Shown here: piece after piece, positions 21,985 through 34,500 of the stretch
Numbering within the stretch: position 1 is the first letter of the stretch
Layout: each line of letters begins with the position of its first letter
Program-made: the position numbers and the translations under genes
NCBI GenBank assembly: GCA_010909165.1
Contig: MU008158.1
Location: forward strand, 2,071,478-2,135,477
From: Anthoceros angustus
Lineage: Eukaryota > Streptophyta > Anthocerotopsida > Anthocerotales > Anthocerotaceae
Direction of reading: 5' to 3'
Length of the DNA: 64,000 nucleotides
Notes under the pieces: model-generated
Seen by the model: only the letters and a program-made list of their open reading frames with translations
The model's database searches: none
Told to the model about the DNA's origin: nothing

Positions 21985-22350
21985 GCACGTCTCAATTCAA
22001 GACTTTAACAATATTGTAGTTGATATGTCCATTGCGAGACTGTCTCAATTCGAGACTTTTACACAACTGTAGTTGATACATCCATTTTCAATTCGAGGAA
22101 TTGAGATTTTACAGTAGTTGATACATCCATTTTCAATTCGAGGAATTGAGATTTTACAATACTGTAGTTGATACATCCATTTTCAATTCGAGGAATTGAG
22201 ATTTTACAATACTGTAGTTGATACATCCATTTTCAATTCGAGGAATTGAGATTTTACAATACTGTAGTTGATACATCCATTTTCAGTTCGAGAAGTTGAC
22301 ATATTCATTGTGAGACCGTCGCAATTCGAGACTTTTACACTACATTAGTT
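21985..22350 (+). repeat. 50-bp tandem repeat with internal hairpin
   Basis: Four to five units of about 50 bp run through 22051-22301, three of them nearly perfect, with more diverged units on both sides. Each unit contains GTAGTTGATACATCCATT and the perfect short inverted repeat CAATTC-GAG-GAATTG. One unit lacks about 5 bp. Confidence 0.92.
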
Positions 22351-22611
22351 GATGTCTCCATTGATATTATTTTGCTTCGTGCCCAAATTCTTGATAATTT
22401 TTTGCTTGAAAATTATGTCCGTGCAGTTATGTACTAGATATATAATTGAATTTATTTGTTTAATAATTGATGTAAACTTTAATTTTACTTTGCTCAATGG
22501 CTTACACCCAACAATAATAATCCATTAAGGAATGGGGTGCCTAATAAGTATATCAAGTACAATATATTTTGGGTAATAATCAATAATTTATGTGAAGTTA
22601 AATTTTGGAAG
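22351..22611. other. AT-rich spacer, no gene seen
   Basis: Between the tandem repeat and the presumed LINE 3' end I see only AT-rich sequence without a supportable frame. Confidence 0.5.
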
Positions 22612-25520
22612 TTTTGCAGTTTTTTTTTAGAGATATATAGAGCTTTATAAAAAAAATTGAAAATATACAGAAGAGCTCTACTCATGAGCAAAAAAACAGC
22701 GGGGCCTGGAGACGGAACCCAAGTCCCAAGTCTCTAAAGGACAAAACGACATAGAAAGAAGCCAACATGCCATAACCTACAACACCTAACGATGAGAAAA
22801 CATCAACCGAGTTTCTTCACCCAGTGGCGACAAACATCAAGGGCAGCGGCAGAGCGGAAGCAAAACCGCCCTAGCGACCCATAGATGTGCATCCCCTGTC
22901 GAAGGAGGGACTTGAAAGATTCCTTTGTAGGAGAGGCGACCATCTTTTCTCCCAAACGAGTTAGGGCCTTTTTCAGAGAAAGAAGCCAGTTGTCCTCAAC
23001 CTGAGACAGAAGATAGGGATTGGTGGTGAGTTGAGTATTGAGCCAGTCCTGATAATAAAGGTTGGAGGGCCCAATGAAGAAGAGATGGTTCTGGGCATCC
23101 AAAAACATTACCCGAATTGCACATGGCGAGACGGTGATCCGTGACCTGCTCCAGTAACGAGACTCTGACCACACGTCAATGTCTTCATCAGATGGAAAAG
23201 GGTCGAGAGCGGGAAGGTTCTAAATAGCCCACTTCTCATCCAAGAAATTTTGAAGTTCTAGCTACACGCAAGGGGGGGTGGGCAACCAAGGCGGAGCCCA
23301 CTCCCCCTCCTCATCCTCCGAATCAAGTGTCTGCCGGTCATCACGCTCTCCAGGAAAAAGATTATCTACATCCACGTAATCATCCCTAGCGTAATGCTCC
23401 TGAGAGAAGAGAGGGGAGGAGAATCCTCCGCGTCAAACCCTTGGTTCCCCTCATCCCAGTAATAGACCGTGGAGGAGGAGGGAGAAGAGTCCACCATGGT
23501 TGCCTCCGAGCTCAACTTCTTCCACAATCTGCACAAAACAAAACAGCGGCATCTCTCAACGATAAAGAGCCTAACCCCACTGAGGATTTGGGACGTAGCT
23601 GACTCTAATGCAAGGGCAGCGCCAGACCACCCGGCAAGGACAAGAGTGTATCCTACCGTACCGACCATGAACCTGGAGTTCAAAAATCAAAAGCAGGAGG
23701 GGAAAGTAAGCGACCAGCAACCCAAAACTGGCTGCCCAAGCCGAGTTGCATTACCAGCATCCTGTCGCACAAAACCACAAATCCAACCCCATAAGCCTCG
23801 CACTGAGCCGCTCAAAGATTGGGCGAAACCAGATCCCAAACGAGCCGACTTAGCATCCGACGATCGGTTTTCCATCATTGAAGAAAGGGGCAATGATGGT
23901 TCCATCTAGGCTCCCCTCTAACCCTCAACTCACGAAAAAGAAGACCAGCCCTATGCCAGTCTTGCATTTTGATGCATTGGGTGTTGAATCGTAGATACCT
24001 CCGTGATGATTGAACCTGACAATGCACACACTGTTCGGATCGATCTCCAATACTATAAACAACTTACGTCCAATGAATCCAGAGAGCATGAATAGTAACA
24101 GCCCACAGTGGAGGCCACCATTCACACGAGAGCCATTGTCGAGAGGTAGTCTCATCGAGACCGAATAAAACGTTAGCTTCCCTGATTCTTAACCTGATAT
24201 TGTGGAATAATCTTTGCACCTAGCATTGTATCTGAGTCCAAACCTGCCTAGCTAGCAAAAGGCTAGTCAAAAAAAACATGCTCACTCTTCTGAACCGCAC
24301 CAGAATTGCAGAGCAGACAGAAAGGAAAACCAATGGCTTCCAGGAACAGATGCCCCCTATCTGAATTTGGCAACTGGGAATATCTGCTACAAATAAAGTG
24401 CACCGATGCTTTTCCTATACCTCGAGGCTTTTCCAAAGCAAACATAAAATTCTCTGCTGCTTAACCTCACTAAGTCCAAGCCGAGGGGCCAGAGGGGGCC
24501 GTTTCTTCAATTTGCCTTTGTCCACCAAAAGCTTATACAACAAAGAGGTATTGACATTGAAAAAGGATCTTGAATGTTATTTCCACTGTCCAGGATGCCA
24601 ACAAGAATCAAACTCTACACACCCCTTCCACCAAACCCTGAAACAGTTCCACTCACCCGGGCTACACAACAATTCGTCACGCAAAAGCCATTGTTTGGAT
24701 TGGAAGGAACCATGTAGCACCAGAATCGGAGTAAGCCGAGAACCATCATACGGGATATCCTTCCTGCCAAGTCTCAAGGTGCCCTCCCTATCATACCACA
24801 TGAATTCATCGACGGTAACCCCAAAAATTCCTGCTGACAGATTGAGCTGGTAAACTGAGGTGCTATTAAGATGATAATGACTATGGTGAATGGCAGGGTG
24901 GAGCATATAAAAATCTCTATCTCTCCAAACATCAGGAGTATGAATTGCAGTCTGGATTTGAGGGGACAAATCCTCCACTAAGCACTTGTAAATGAATCTA
25001 GTACATGGTACGGAGACCCCAAATTCATCCTGAAGATGAGTAGTAGATTTCCAAAAACTAGTGCAGTGATTCCATATGTGAGACACCCTTTGGAGGCCTT
25101 GGCCACCAGCATTCCTAAAGTGGACAGAGCATTTTACCGACTCTAGCCTGTCTAATCCCCAAATCTCAAGGTACCCTTGTAACGGAAGAGAGAGAGTTTT
25201 GGCCTGACACTGTGGGGGAGACCACTTACATAATGGAAGGATCTGTCCGAAAGTTTTCCATATAGAATTCCGTAAGGGTGAGCCGCCTTCCTTTTGTAAT
25301 TGAGCAGTAGGGAGAAGATGTGGCAAAGATGGAAAGCACCGTGTCCACTCAACTTCGCACCTTCAAGCCTATAGGTAAAGAATTGCTTCCAAGGGTAATA
25401 AATCGGGCTTAAGGCATTTACAATCCATTGGGCATGCAGCACTTGCGTTTTGATAAACGGGTCCACAAGTTGAAGGCCTCCCTTCGACTTTGGCTGTATC
25501 AAAAGCCTCCAGGCCACATT

Positions 25521-25857
25521 CTTTATCTTCCCAGCCTCCTCCACTGGGCAGCTCCAAAGGAATTGAAGGATCAGAACGTGAAATCTATCCATATCCGAAT
25601 GAGAGGGGGGCCAACAGAAGATGTAGTACCACAGAGTCGCAGTTAAAATATGGTTATTTGCGATGATCAGGGCAGGCATAGAGAGCTGAAGGATATGTGT
25701 GGCATGAGCTTTCTTAATGAATTTGGAAAAGACAAAATTGCAAATGGCTTCATTTTCATCACCTTCATAAAAAGGAATACCCATTGGCAAGTACTTGTGA
25801 TATGAGTCCCGGGCCCTTGAATCCGTTTGATATGACTAATAGCAGCTGGAATAACAT
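25521..25857 (-). repeat. LINE-internal tandem duplication, copy I
   Basis: This 337-bp piece is repeated directly at 25858-25968 plus 29993-30210, the second copy being split by the DNA element. Similarity is high with scattered differences. The duplication therefore predates that insertion. Confidence 0.8.
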
Positions 25858-25968
25858 CCTTTATCTTCCCTGCCTCCACCACTAGGCAGCTCCAAAGGAA
25901 TTGAAGGATCAGATCGTAAAATCTATCCATATCCGAATGAGAGGGGGCCCAATAGAGGATGTAGTACC
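25858..25968 (-). repeat. LINE-internal tandem duplication, copy II (left part)
   Basis: Matches the start of the copy at 25521. It breaks at the TACC target site of the inserted DNA element and resumes at 29993. Confidence 0.78.
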
Positions 25969-26824
25969 AACATCATAATTTTTGAAGGGGGAATATAACC
26001 CCTTCGGTCGACATCGACCCTTGTCACGATGTACACCCTTCTCGTAACAGCATATCTGCCCTATTTTGATAATGCGCACACCCTTTCTGAGGTCATACCT
26101 TTGATAAAAGACGCACTTTCATCAAGTCTACACTCGAGAACTGGAGCATGAGGGTGTGGGCCCGTCTGCTTTTGTAGAATGCATAGAGGGCTGCCATTTT
26201 CATATGTTTATTACAACCGAAAACTCTTACTTTCAAGTGGTGGAACACAATGAAAACAATCCTGTACTAGTGGGAGTCTCATTTCAATGATCGTAAGAAC
26301 ATTGCAACAAACAACTTTTAAAGGAGGAAGTGGTCATCAGCGTCGACAATAGTCATTCAAGAGTGCGGCCTGGCGACTCATCCATACTTACCAAATCAGT
26401 CAAGTACCACCGCCATATTCGAGGCGGTCCATCCTCCACCTCAAAGTTGTCGCTCTCCATTGCTTGCTCGTCTTCAATAGTACCATTCTTGGGCCCAAGT
26501 CACCTGTCGATGCGCCACACAACATCTAGCATCTGCTGACCCTCATCCAAAAGGTCGCCAGTCGTGGTCTTCAACCTTCTGGCACTCAGTGCAACCACTT
26601 GGGCTTTAAGGCAATGCCAGGTGTCCTTAAAATGAACAAAGTTAGTTGCCCATGCGCCCATGCAAGCATCCTTAAAATCAACAAAATTGAGTTGTTAAGG
26701 AGATTTAGGTTTTGAACACGAAACCTAATCATTACTACAATTTTTTCCCAAACACTTGACCAATGGTCCCAAGTTGCCATATTTGAGCCGCTAAATATTT
26801 ATTTTCTTCAAGACAGCCAATGAG

Positions 26825-27030
26825 GAGCCCATGGGGGCGCCGGCCGGCCGGCACCCATGGGTAGGGCAGGGTGTGCTAGGGGAGGGCGCCGGCCGGCCGG
26901 TTCCCATGGGCAGGGCATGGCGTGTTGGGGAGGAAGGGGCGACCGGCCGGCGCCCATGGGCGGCGCGTGGGAGAGGCAAGGGAGGGGGGAGATGCACACG
27001 GCCGCCCGGTGTGCTAGGGGAGGCGCCGGC
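26825..27030 (+). repeat. GC-rich minisatellite, ~55-60 bp units
   Basis: Three to four imperfect units share CGCCGGCCGGCCGG, CCCATGGG and GTGTGCTAGGGGAGG-like blocks. It lies inside the TIR element and contrasts sharply with its AT-rich surroundings. Confidence 0.8.
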
Positions 27031-28917
27031 CCATGAGCGTGGCATCCGGGGATTATTCTCACAATGATAGCAATTCTTCAGAGGGATGGCAGGGCGCCGG
27101 CCGCCGTCGCCTCCCTGACCATCCTACCTGCAGAAGCTAGGGGGACAAGAAGGCTGGTCACCAAAGGTGTGGCCCATTTGCGAAGGGTTAAAGATTTGCA
27201 ACACGATAATATTTGAAGCGGTGAATATACGGCCGCTTTCGTAAACCCCGACCAATTTCAGATTCACATTCCCAAAACCCATGATTCTTAATGTTCTCGG
27301 TTTACGCATTTGGGTCTTATCTCGCCGTCATGTTTGGTCGTTTGGACAAAATTTTGCCTCAAGTATGGTGCAGGCGCATGTGCCAAGATGCCGCCCTAAA
27401 AGAAACTCAACTTAACTAATATAAAAACTATAATTGATCTCGAACTCGCGATCTATGATTCTTAGCCGAGTTTTTACCACTTTACCAACTTTAGGAGACA
27501 ACAAAATTTTATGATATGCAAATAACATATATCAATGAAGGTGCCAATATGCTAGCACCCTATGCTCTTATGCTCCTCCATAGGCGCGATGCTGCCCTTA
27601 AATAGGTTTTCTATGAGCGGGTGCCCGTCGCATTAACACTAGGGCTTACAACCACTTGTCCCGCACCCATGCACATTATGACTTACATATATTAGGCCAC
27701 GATCGCTTGTTTTGCAAGAGAATGAGAAAAACACACCACCTTTCACACTTCCGATCACGACTTGGTCGCTCACAAAGATGGTGTCCAACATACAAAAACG
27801 ATTCAATTGCTATGACCTCAGAGAAAGATAGTCGCTACACACGAGCTCGAGAATAGGGAAGAAACTTTGTGTCATGTCTCTCTCTCCTCCGATTCAAGTG
27901 AAATTTGAGATCATGAATATTAGGGCATGGGTAATTTCAAACGGTTTAGAAAACCTTTGAAATTTAAAATAATTTCCATGATTTTGAGTTCAAGTATACA
28001 AATTATTAGAATAAGGAATTTAAACCAAACCAATCACTTTTACAACACATACTATGCTCTCATTTCAATACATATTACCTATTCCCTACACAACATGAAA
28101 AGTTCATAACATAAAAGTGTGAGAGGCAAGAAGACTTGAACTCAAGACCTCTTATTTCCAACTTTAGGCTTACCACTCCATTAACTTTCCCATATACAAA
28201 TAATTGAAGCACAAAGTATATGTTGAATGAGGGCGGCATGCCGGCGCCCTCATGCCCTCATTTTCTTCTTCTTCTTCATCATGCCCTTATGCTCCCCATG
28301 CCTTGTTTTGATAGCCCCGAGAAGCCATCACGGTTCGGTGGTTTCTTAGCCACTAGCCTAGGGTGTCTAACCGATGTTGAGCAACCGAGCCATTACGCTC
28401 GTAGGCGTATGAAAAGTGTTTGTTGACGTCCGCCATTGCCAAAGGCCATGAATCTTGGCGCCGGCATGCCCAATGCACGTAGCCTTTGAGCATGACTGGC
28501 GCAGATGCCCGCCTAGGTGTGTCACTTACGGCGTGTTTAGGGTCTTCACGCCTAGTTGTACAATGACATCGACCGTGTCCGGATTGGATGTATAGCACGA
28601 TATAGAAATAGCCGATGCATTCCCTTCGATGTCAGCAGATGGTCGCCCATGTTCATTTCATCGTTGTTTAACGAATGGCATGCACTAACGACATGGGCAT
28701 CATTTCCATTGAAAACAATGGTCTACTAGGTCAAACCTTCGCCTACCATTGTAAGCCGCTAAAATATAAAATTCACGACACCCTAATTGTGTGCCTTCTT
28801 CGCAGGTATGCTCAAATACACATTTCAATGCCCATCGAAAACCCTGCTTCAGATATTCACGCTAAAAGCCGCTTGATGTATATTCAGCCGCCTAAATATT
28901 ATGTCACATGTCCATAG

Positions 28918-29238
28918 GTGATCATGAAGAGTACAAGTGGTGGAAGCCTTTTGGACCGTAAGGAGATTGCTATCATTGTGGAGAATATTGGGCTTAGTGT
29001 GGAAGTGGTTTACGCGTATGGATCACACAATGACCACTTGCGCTATGAAGCTTTGCTAGATGAGGCATTATTGAGAGACCTCCCTGCGATATGTACTTGG
29101 GGGTATATCAAAATGCCGGAAGGCAATGGAATGGCGATGAATGGGGACATAATGGAAATCTTGAAGGATGTTTTCGGCGCGGCAAAGTATGGACACACAA
29201 TATGCCATTCGATTGGGAGAGTCATTGACGCGGGTTAG
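28918..29238 (+). CDS. Unrecognised 106-residue open frame inside the TIR element
   Basis: The frame reads like ordinary protein (for example 'LRYEALLDEALLRDLPAIC' and 'DIMEILKDVFGAAKYGHT') and has no low-complexity bias. I do not recognise it as a transposase or host domain. The start is uncertain: 28918 is a GTG, with in-frame ATG at 28924. It may be a fragment of a gene once carried by the element. Low confidence that it is expressed. Confidence 0.2.
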   Translation: MIMKSTSGGSLLDRKEIAIIVENIGLSVEVVYAYGSHNDHLRYEALLDEALLRDLPAICTWGYIKMPEGNGMAMNGDIMEILKDVFGAAKYGHTICHSIGRVIDAG

Positions 29239-29988
29239 ATGCACCACGACCACTTTCCTATCCACCGGTATCGGATCCGAGCAATACGATACGGGAGACA
29301 TAAGTGTGTAGGAATACATAGTCCGCCGGACCAACCCATCCGGTCCGATGCCGAGGAAAAAGGAATAAGGTCCATTACTCCAAAAACAGGCGAGGTGTTT
29401 GGGAAATAAATAGCCATCCTCAGACATGGGTTTGTGTTGAACGACTAAACATGTGTATGCGTGGACAAAAGTGATAAGAGATAAGCTCAAGGCGGCGCGG
29501 CTTCATACAACTCCGCGAGTCAAAGTGCCATCAAGATAGTGATGACAATGCTGAGAAGTTAGACTTGATGATTTAAGGATTGAACTCGTGATGAGGAACT
29601 GAAATCACGGTTTGTCCCGGGGTCCCAGAGTGAATGTTGAGCGTCTAGTTCCAAATGTTACTGTGTTTTGGAAATACCCTATCCTTGGCTTTTGTTGTAT
29701 CCTTACTAAACCACATTTTCCTCCCAAAATCGAATTTACAGTCGTCCTTCCCGGTAGGAACGGCCTTCCTTACCATTCCTACTTTGCATTAATCCCATAG
29801 GTTCGAGTTTGCAACCACCATTCGATGTAAACATTGCCGGATGGAAAGTAGGAACTTTAGCATGACACCTCTTTTTCTGAGATGCCTTAATGCCTCAAAA
29901 ACGCTTTTAAGGCCCATCAAAACCCCTTCGTAGATCATTTACTAAAACCCCTTCGAGATTATTCACCACCTTCAAAAATTATGATGTT

Positions 29989-30640
29989 TACCACAGAGTC
30001 GCAGTTAAAATATGGTTAATCATGGCGATCCAGCAGTATAGAGAGCCAAGGATCAGGTACTGAGCTTTCCTAATGAATTTGGAAAAGATAAAATTGCAAA
30101 TGGCTTCATTTTCATCACCTTCATAAAAAGGAATACCCAAGTACTTGTGATATGAGTCCCGGGCCCTTGAATCCGTTTGATATGACTAACAGCAGTCGGA
30201 ATAACATCCTTAATGTTTAGGCATATAATGACTATTTTGTTGCAGTTGACCTTGACTCCTGATAAGACACCAAACTCATGAACTGTATGAAGCACAGCGT
30301 CCACGGAACGATCTTCAACTTTTGAGAAAAGCAAAGAATCGTCTGCTAAACATGAGATTTGTAGTTCTTCCCCTCCTGGCCCTGTGATACTAGTGATGTC
30401 TCCATTATTCAAAATTTTCCACATAAGAAAATCTGTGATAATAGTGAAGAGGGTAGGGGCTAAGGGGCAGCCTTGTTGAACCAATCGGCTGATTTGAAAT
30501 CTGTCCGAAATATCTCCATTCACAGCTTGGCACCCACATCCTCGCAGATGATGGCAATCCACCTCCCGTTTTCCGAATCGGGTTCCCTGGAAGAGATGAT
30601 GCCATGGCCGGAAGGATGTGATGGAGAGGATGTAGACATG
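29989..30640 (-). mobile_element. LINE reverse transcriptase, catalytic middle part
   Basis: The minus-strand frame 30562-30053 contains LINE RT blocks in order: 'VNGDISDRFQISR', 'QQGCPLAPTLFTIITDFLM', the catalytic 'CLADDSLLFSKV' and 'EFGVLSGVKVNCNK'. Upstream residues resembling 'HLFQGTRFG' extend similarity to about 30.62 kb, where it stops. This is the continuation of the LINE whose 3' half lies left of the TIR element and whose 5' part lies at 57.8-59.5 kb. Confidence 0.8.
29993..30210 (-). repeat. LINE-internal tandem duplication, copy II (right part)
   Basis: Second portion of the 330-bp duplicate, matching 25.64-25.86 kb, directly after the TACC target repeat. Confidence 0.78.
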
Positions 30641-31564
30641 GGCGATGACATCCCGGACGGGAGGTGGACCGGAGATCCGATTTCACCCGGCCAAGTGGCA
30701 TGGCGATGCATCGCTCACAACCGGGGCCACATAGTGCAATGTAGGGAGAGACTGCGTGGTGATTGAGGACTGTGTTGAAGAAAGGACGGCGGCCCCTCCC
30801 ACAGTATGCCGGATGTGCCGCCCACCCGCATCCAAATGCGGCGGCCGAACGCGAATGCGCCATATCCCGCCATCAGCCATTGCCGAAACGTATTTAAGGC
30901 GGCGATGGCGCCTTCGCCATTCCCGGAGGCTCAAGAAAACCGCCAGCCATCTCCCTGCAGCGTGAAACTAATGCTCGAGCGCCGAGGCGTCTGTTTTCGA
31001 CATCCGCGAGGCCACGAGGTGAGTGCCGGGTGGAATCCTGACCACGCATTGCTGATGCAATGCATGCGATTCTAGAGAAGGCCATAGGGACATCGGATAG
31101 ACATGGAGGGGTTGATGGCAGCATTGGTTTGGTGTGTCAGGTTCGAGCCAGATGACTGCGTCGCAAATAGGAGAGTTTACCACTTGACTGACATCGCCTG
31201 CGCCCGCCTCCCCTCAAGCCAAGACATAGACCGTACTGATTCTGGGGCGATAGAGCCCGAGGACTTGCTGGAGACGCTGGTCCACAACCAACTGCTACCC
31301 CTTGAGGAGGAGTTATCTACGCTTAATGCACCATCACCGCCCACCGGGTGAGAGAGTGCCATGGCGCAGTGAGCGCTCTTGTGCGCAAGAGTTTGCGCCT
31401 CACCTAGAAGTGGCGCAAGAGGCCCAATGGCCGCAACTCCGCGACATGCTGACACATACTATACACTCAGCCCATCCAAACTCGTGAGGCTTTGACTGTA
31501 GAGAGGCGGACTGTGGTGAAGGTAAGATATGACGCCTCCCGCATTGCCTGACGCATGACCAAGG
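30641..31564. other. Unassigned sequence between LINE break and 5' LTR
   Basis: About 0.9 kb with short frames but no recognised domain. It belongs to the 27-kb inserted complex; its own identity is unknown. Confidence 0.4.
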
Positions 31565-34500
31565 TGGAAGACCACATATACACTAGCCCTCTCAAGTGTA
31601 GGGATGAACGATTTTTTTTGTTTTAAGAGTGTTTGTATAGCAGAGTGCTTTGAGAATCACTGGTAAGGTCTTTTATACGAGAATGGTCCTTGGCCCTTGG
31701 GATAATAAATTTTTTTTTTTTGAACCTTAGGTTTTTCGACCCTGATAGGTAGGCTAGAGATAGAGTCCTGGGTTTTGGTGATTTTAGAAATAAGAAAGTG
31801 TCTATATATGTTAGGGATGCCTACACCGCCAGGGCGCAGCAAGCGGGAGGTAGCCGCCCACCACGGTCAAGAACGGACGCATGCACTGTGGGAGTTTACA
31901 ACCCTAGTGGCGGAGCCCGCCACAATGGAAAGAATCGAGAGACGACACACCCAAAGACCGCGAGGTCAAATTCCGTGGGCTGAGGCCGAGCGAGCCGCAG
32001 CAGCCGCGCGCAAACCGGGCGAGCCTGCTCACTGCAGTTGGACGAAGGCTACGCGACGGGCGGCGGGCGAGGAGAGAAATGCACAAGTAGCGGGAGGAAA
32101 AGAGACGCTGAGGCAAGAGCGCCAAGAACGCGGAGGAGACGCGCGAGGGTGGTGTCTTTCTCACTGGCAGGTGGAGGGTTCTTTCGGGAAACAAGAGAAA
32201 GAGAGATGGCGCCGAGCCGCGCCGAAATTTCACTCATGCAAGGCCCAACATGGACCACGAAGGAGTGCAGCCCGTGCGTGAGCCGGGTCCGAATTTATGG
32301 AGAAGAAATGGTGTTACGACACCAAAGATTGGTGCAAGAGTGCGCAATTGAGAACCAAGTTGCAAGAGGGAGACGCGAGGAAGAGGCCGCAAACTGGATT
32401 TGGGACTCTTTCGAAAGCAGGCGGGCGAAGCATGTGAGGATGGAAGCTTGGTAATTGACCCCCGAGAAAGAAGACCCCGAGAGCCGCACCGCGCCATGAA
32501 GCCCGGGAAGTGAGAGTGAACAATGGATGGGTGACTCGCCAACTCGTGTCTGCACCGGTGGGATTAGCCAAGTGGATTTTGTGTTTCGCAGAATCAAGTT
32601 GGATCATATGGCACTACTCGGTTTCTTCATGAGGTGGTTAAAGGTACACAAATCGATTGGGGCGGATGATCTTTGAAAGAGCCTGGAGGAGAGGCGAATT
32701 TCTCCCTTCCCTCGGCCTCCTTGATTTCACCTTTTCTAATTCATGTGTTCGCGATTCCGTGTGTCTAACGAGTTGGAAGTCCGCCTTCATAGCCGGAAAC
32801 CGGCCAGGAACTCAAGGTAGAGGAGGAGGAGTGTAAGGAGATTCCGGAAGGATTCCAGTGGGAATGCGCCTCCTAGAAGAATGAAGGGGGAGGTTTCCAA
32901 GGGGCGGAAGCGAGGCGGACGGCCGAACGGGGTCACAAGAAGGGAAGGACAGCTGGGAAGAGGAACCCACAGCCACACCTAGGGTCACCAGTCGAAATCA
33001 GCAGGAACGAGTGAAGGAGGAGAAAATAAAGGGAACGACAAGTTGCCCCTCTCAGTGGGAGGAGCCGCTAGGAGAGATTGGAGCGGATGAGGAGTTGTGG
33101 CAAACCAACCCCTAGAAGAAGAGGGGTTAGTTCGATAGCCAAGTCCGCGACGGAGCTCGGAACATTTTGGCGACATTTCACCGACCCGCCGGGAAGTGGA
33201 GAGTGACACCGTCAGGCGAATTGTTGTGGAATGGGCACGGGCAGCCCAATTCGAATCAGCCTTGACTCGCCATGGCTGACAGCAGTGATCTCCCAGCGCC
33301 ATGGCTCTCACCGGCCGAGTGTGCAGGCCAGAAAAGTTGCTCAAGGAGAAGTTGGAGAGCCGAAGGCGAGAACAAGGTGGCAGGAGAGCAGACGGAATGC
33401 GAGCCCCTATGCAAGGCATGAGCTAAAGGCCATGTCCACCCAACAGAGGCCTTAGTAATCAGTCAAGGGGCGATGCTACAATTGAAGAGCTTCAAGATGA
33501 GGTCTCATGAGCCCAGAACAAATGGAAACAATGGCCTGAGAAATTCAAGAAGTCGAGAGAGAGAGAGAGATGAAGCTAGGGCCGAGTCAAGAGAGAGGTG
33601 GCCAAACCAAGAAGGCGAGCACACAAGAACCGCAGAGTCAAGCCACCACCGGGGAACTACCACCACGGTGGCTAAACCGCCACCGCCGTGGAAGGGAACC
33701 GAGGTGGGGAAGTCACCATGGAGCGCGCAGTGGATACGATCCCCGGAATCAAGGCGCCGCCTGTGGATTGTCCACGGAGGAGAGGGTAAGACCTCAGAAG
33801 AGCGATGACAGCTACGGCCCGGATGAGGATGCTCATGTCCTCGCCGTCGCATGGTGAGCGGTGCTCACTCTAAATGTGTATGTGGTTGTTGGGATGAGGG
33901 GCGTAAACCATTGGTCAGACATCTTGACCGCCACGCTACTGGTTCTTCCGAACGGAGCGGGCGCCATGTGGTGATCGAGGAAATGAGCGAGCAGCCGTGG
34001 CATGGAGGGAGGAGCACACGGTGGTGCCCAGGATGAGGAGAATAACAGTAGGGCCTATAGACAACGACGCCATGGAAGACGAAGAAACCGCAGGAGAGAG
34101 GTGGAGGTTTTGGGGAGAATCGCCGGATCGAGGCGCAGGAGAGCGAGAGGGAACCCCGTGCAGGCTAGGCAAAGAATCATGACGCACTGATTTTAGGAGA
34201 GCGACATCATAGGCCGAGGCTTTTTGGGGTAGGGATAGGATGTTTTGAGGACCCGAGTCTGTAGTTTCTTAGATTGGTAGGGCGCCGGCTACAATTTTAG
34301 ACACCGGAGAAGTGAGTCAGGACCATGTAATGTATAAGAGACCCTGAGTCTCTCAATGTACATTTCGTGTGAACTTCCGTAAGGAATGCGCGAGGTTGAT
34401 TGGACGACGATCAAACTGCTCGCACCGCCTTCGTCACAAGAAGGCCGGAAGATCCTCGGATGGTCGAGAGCGGAGTGGCCAAGCCTGGGTGACGGCAGCG

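Larger units (their letters stand above)
22612..25968 (-). mobile_element. LINE retrotransposon, 3' half (RT end and zf-RVT), degenerate
   Basis: On the minus strand the frame at 25790-25152 reads as the C-terminal part of a plant LINE reverse transcriptase: 'MGIPFYEGDENEAI', 'ILQLSMPALIIANN', 'FLWSCPVEEAGKIKNVAWRLL' and 'KSKGGLQLVDPFIKTQVLH'. Further on, around 24445-24263, 'FCLLCNSGAVQKSEHVFF' fits the Cys-x2-Cys and His of a zf-RVT motif. Stops and shifts interrupt the frames, so the copy is dead. A T-run at about 22619-22628 on the plus strand could be its poly-A tail, which sets the left limit tentatively. The part between about 22.7 and 24.2 kb has no recognised domain and may be LINE 3' sequence. 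Confidence 0.78.
25969..29988. mobile_element. DNA transposon-like element with 20-bp perfect TIRs
   Basis: The left end AACATCATAATTTTTGAAGG (25969-25988) is exactly repeated in inverted form at 29969-29988. The direct repeat TACC flanks both sides (25965-25968, 29989-29992), and the interrupted LINE reads on continuously when the element and one TACC are removed. Subterminal AACCCCTTCG-like words occur near both ends. The 4.02-kb interior holds AT-rich sequence, a GC-rich minisatellite at about 26.8 kb and only short frames; I recognise no transposase. A 4-bp TACC duplication is not diagnostic of a superfamily known to me, so it is best called an unclassified, probably non-autonomous TIR element. 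Confidence 0.85.

Noticed and set aside
22051-22301. CRISPR-like array
   Set aside because: The units are directly adjacent 50-bp tandem repeats without unique spacers, in a plant nuclear context.
23469-23909. 146-residue plus-strand open frame
   Set aside because: It lies antisense in the presumed 3' part of the LINE and has no recognisable domain.
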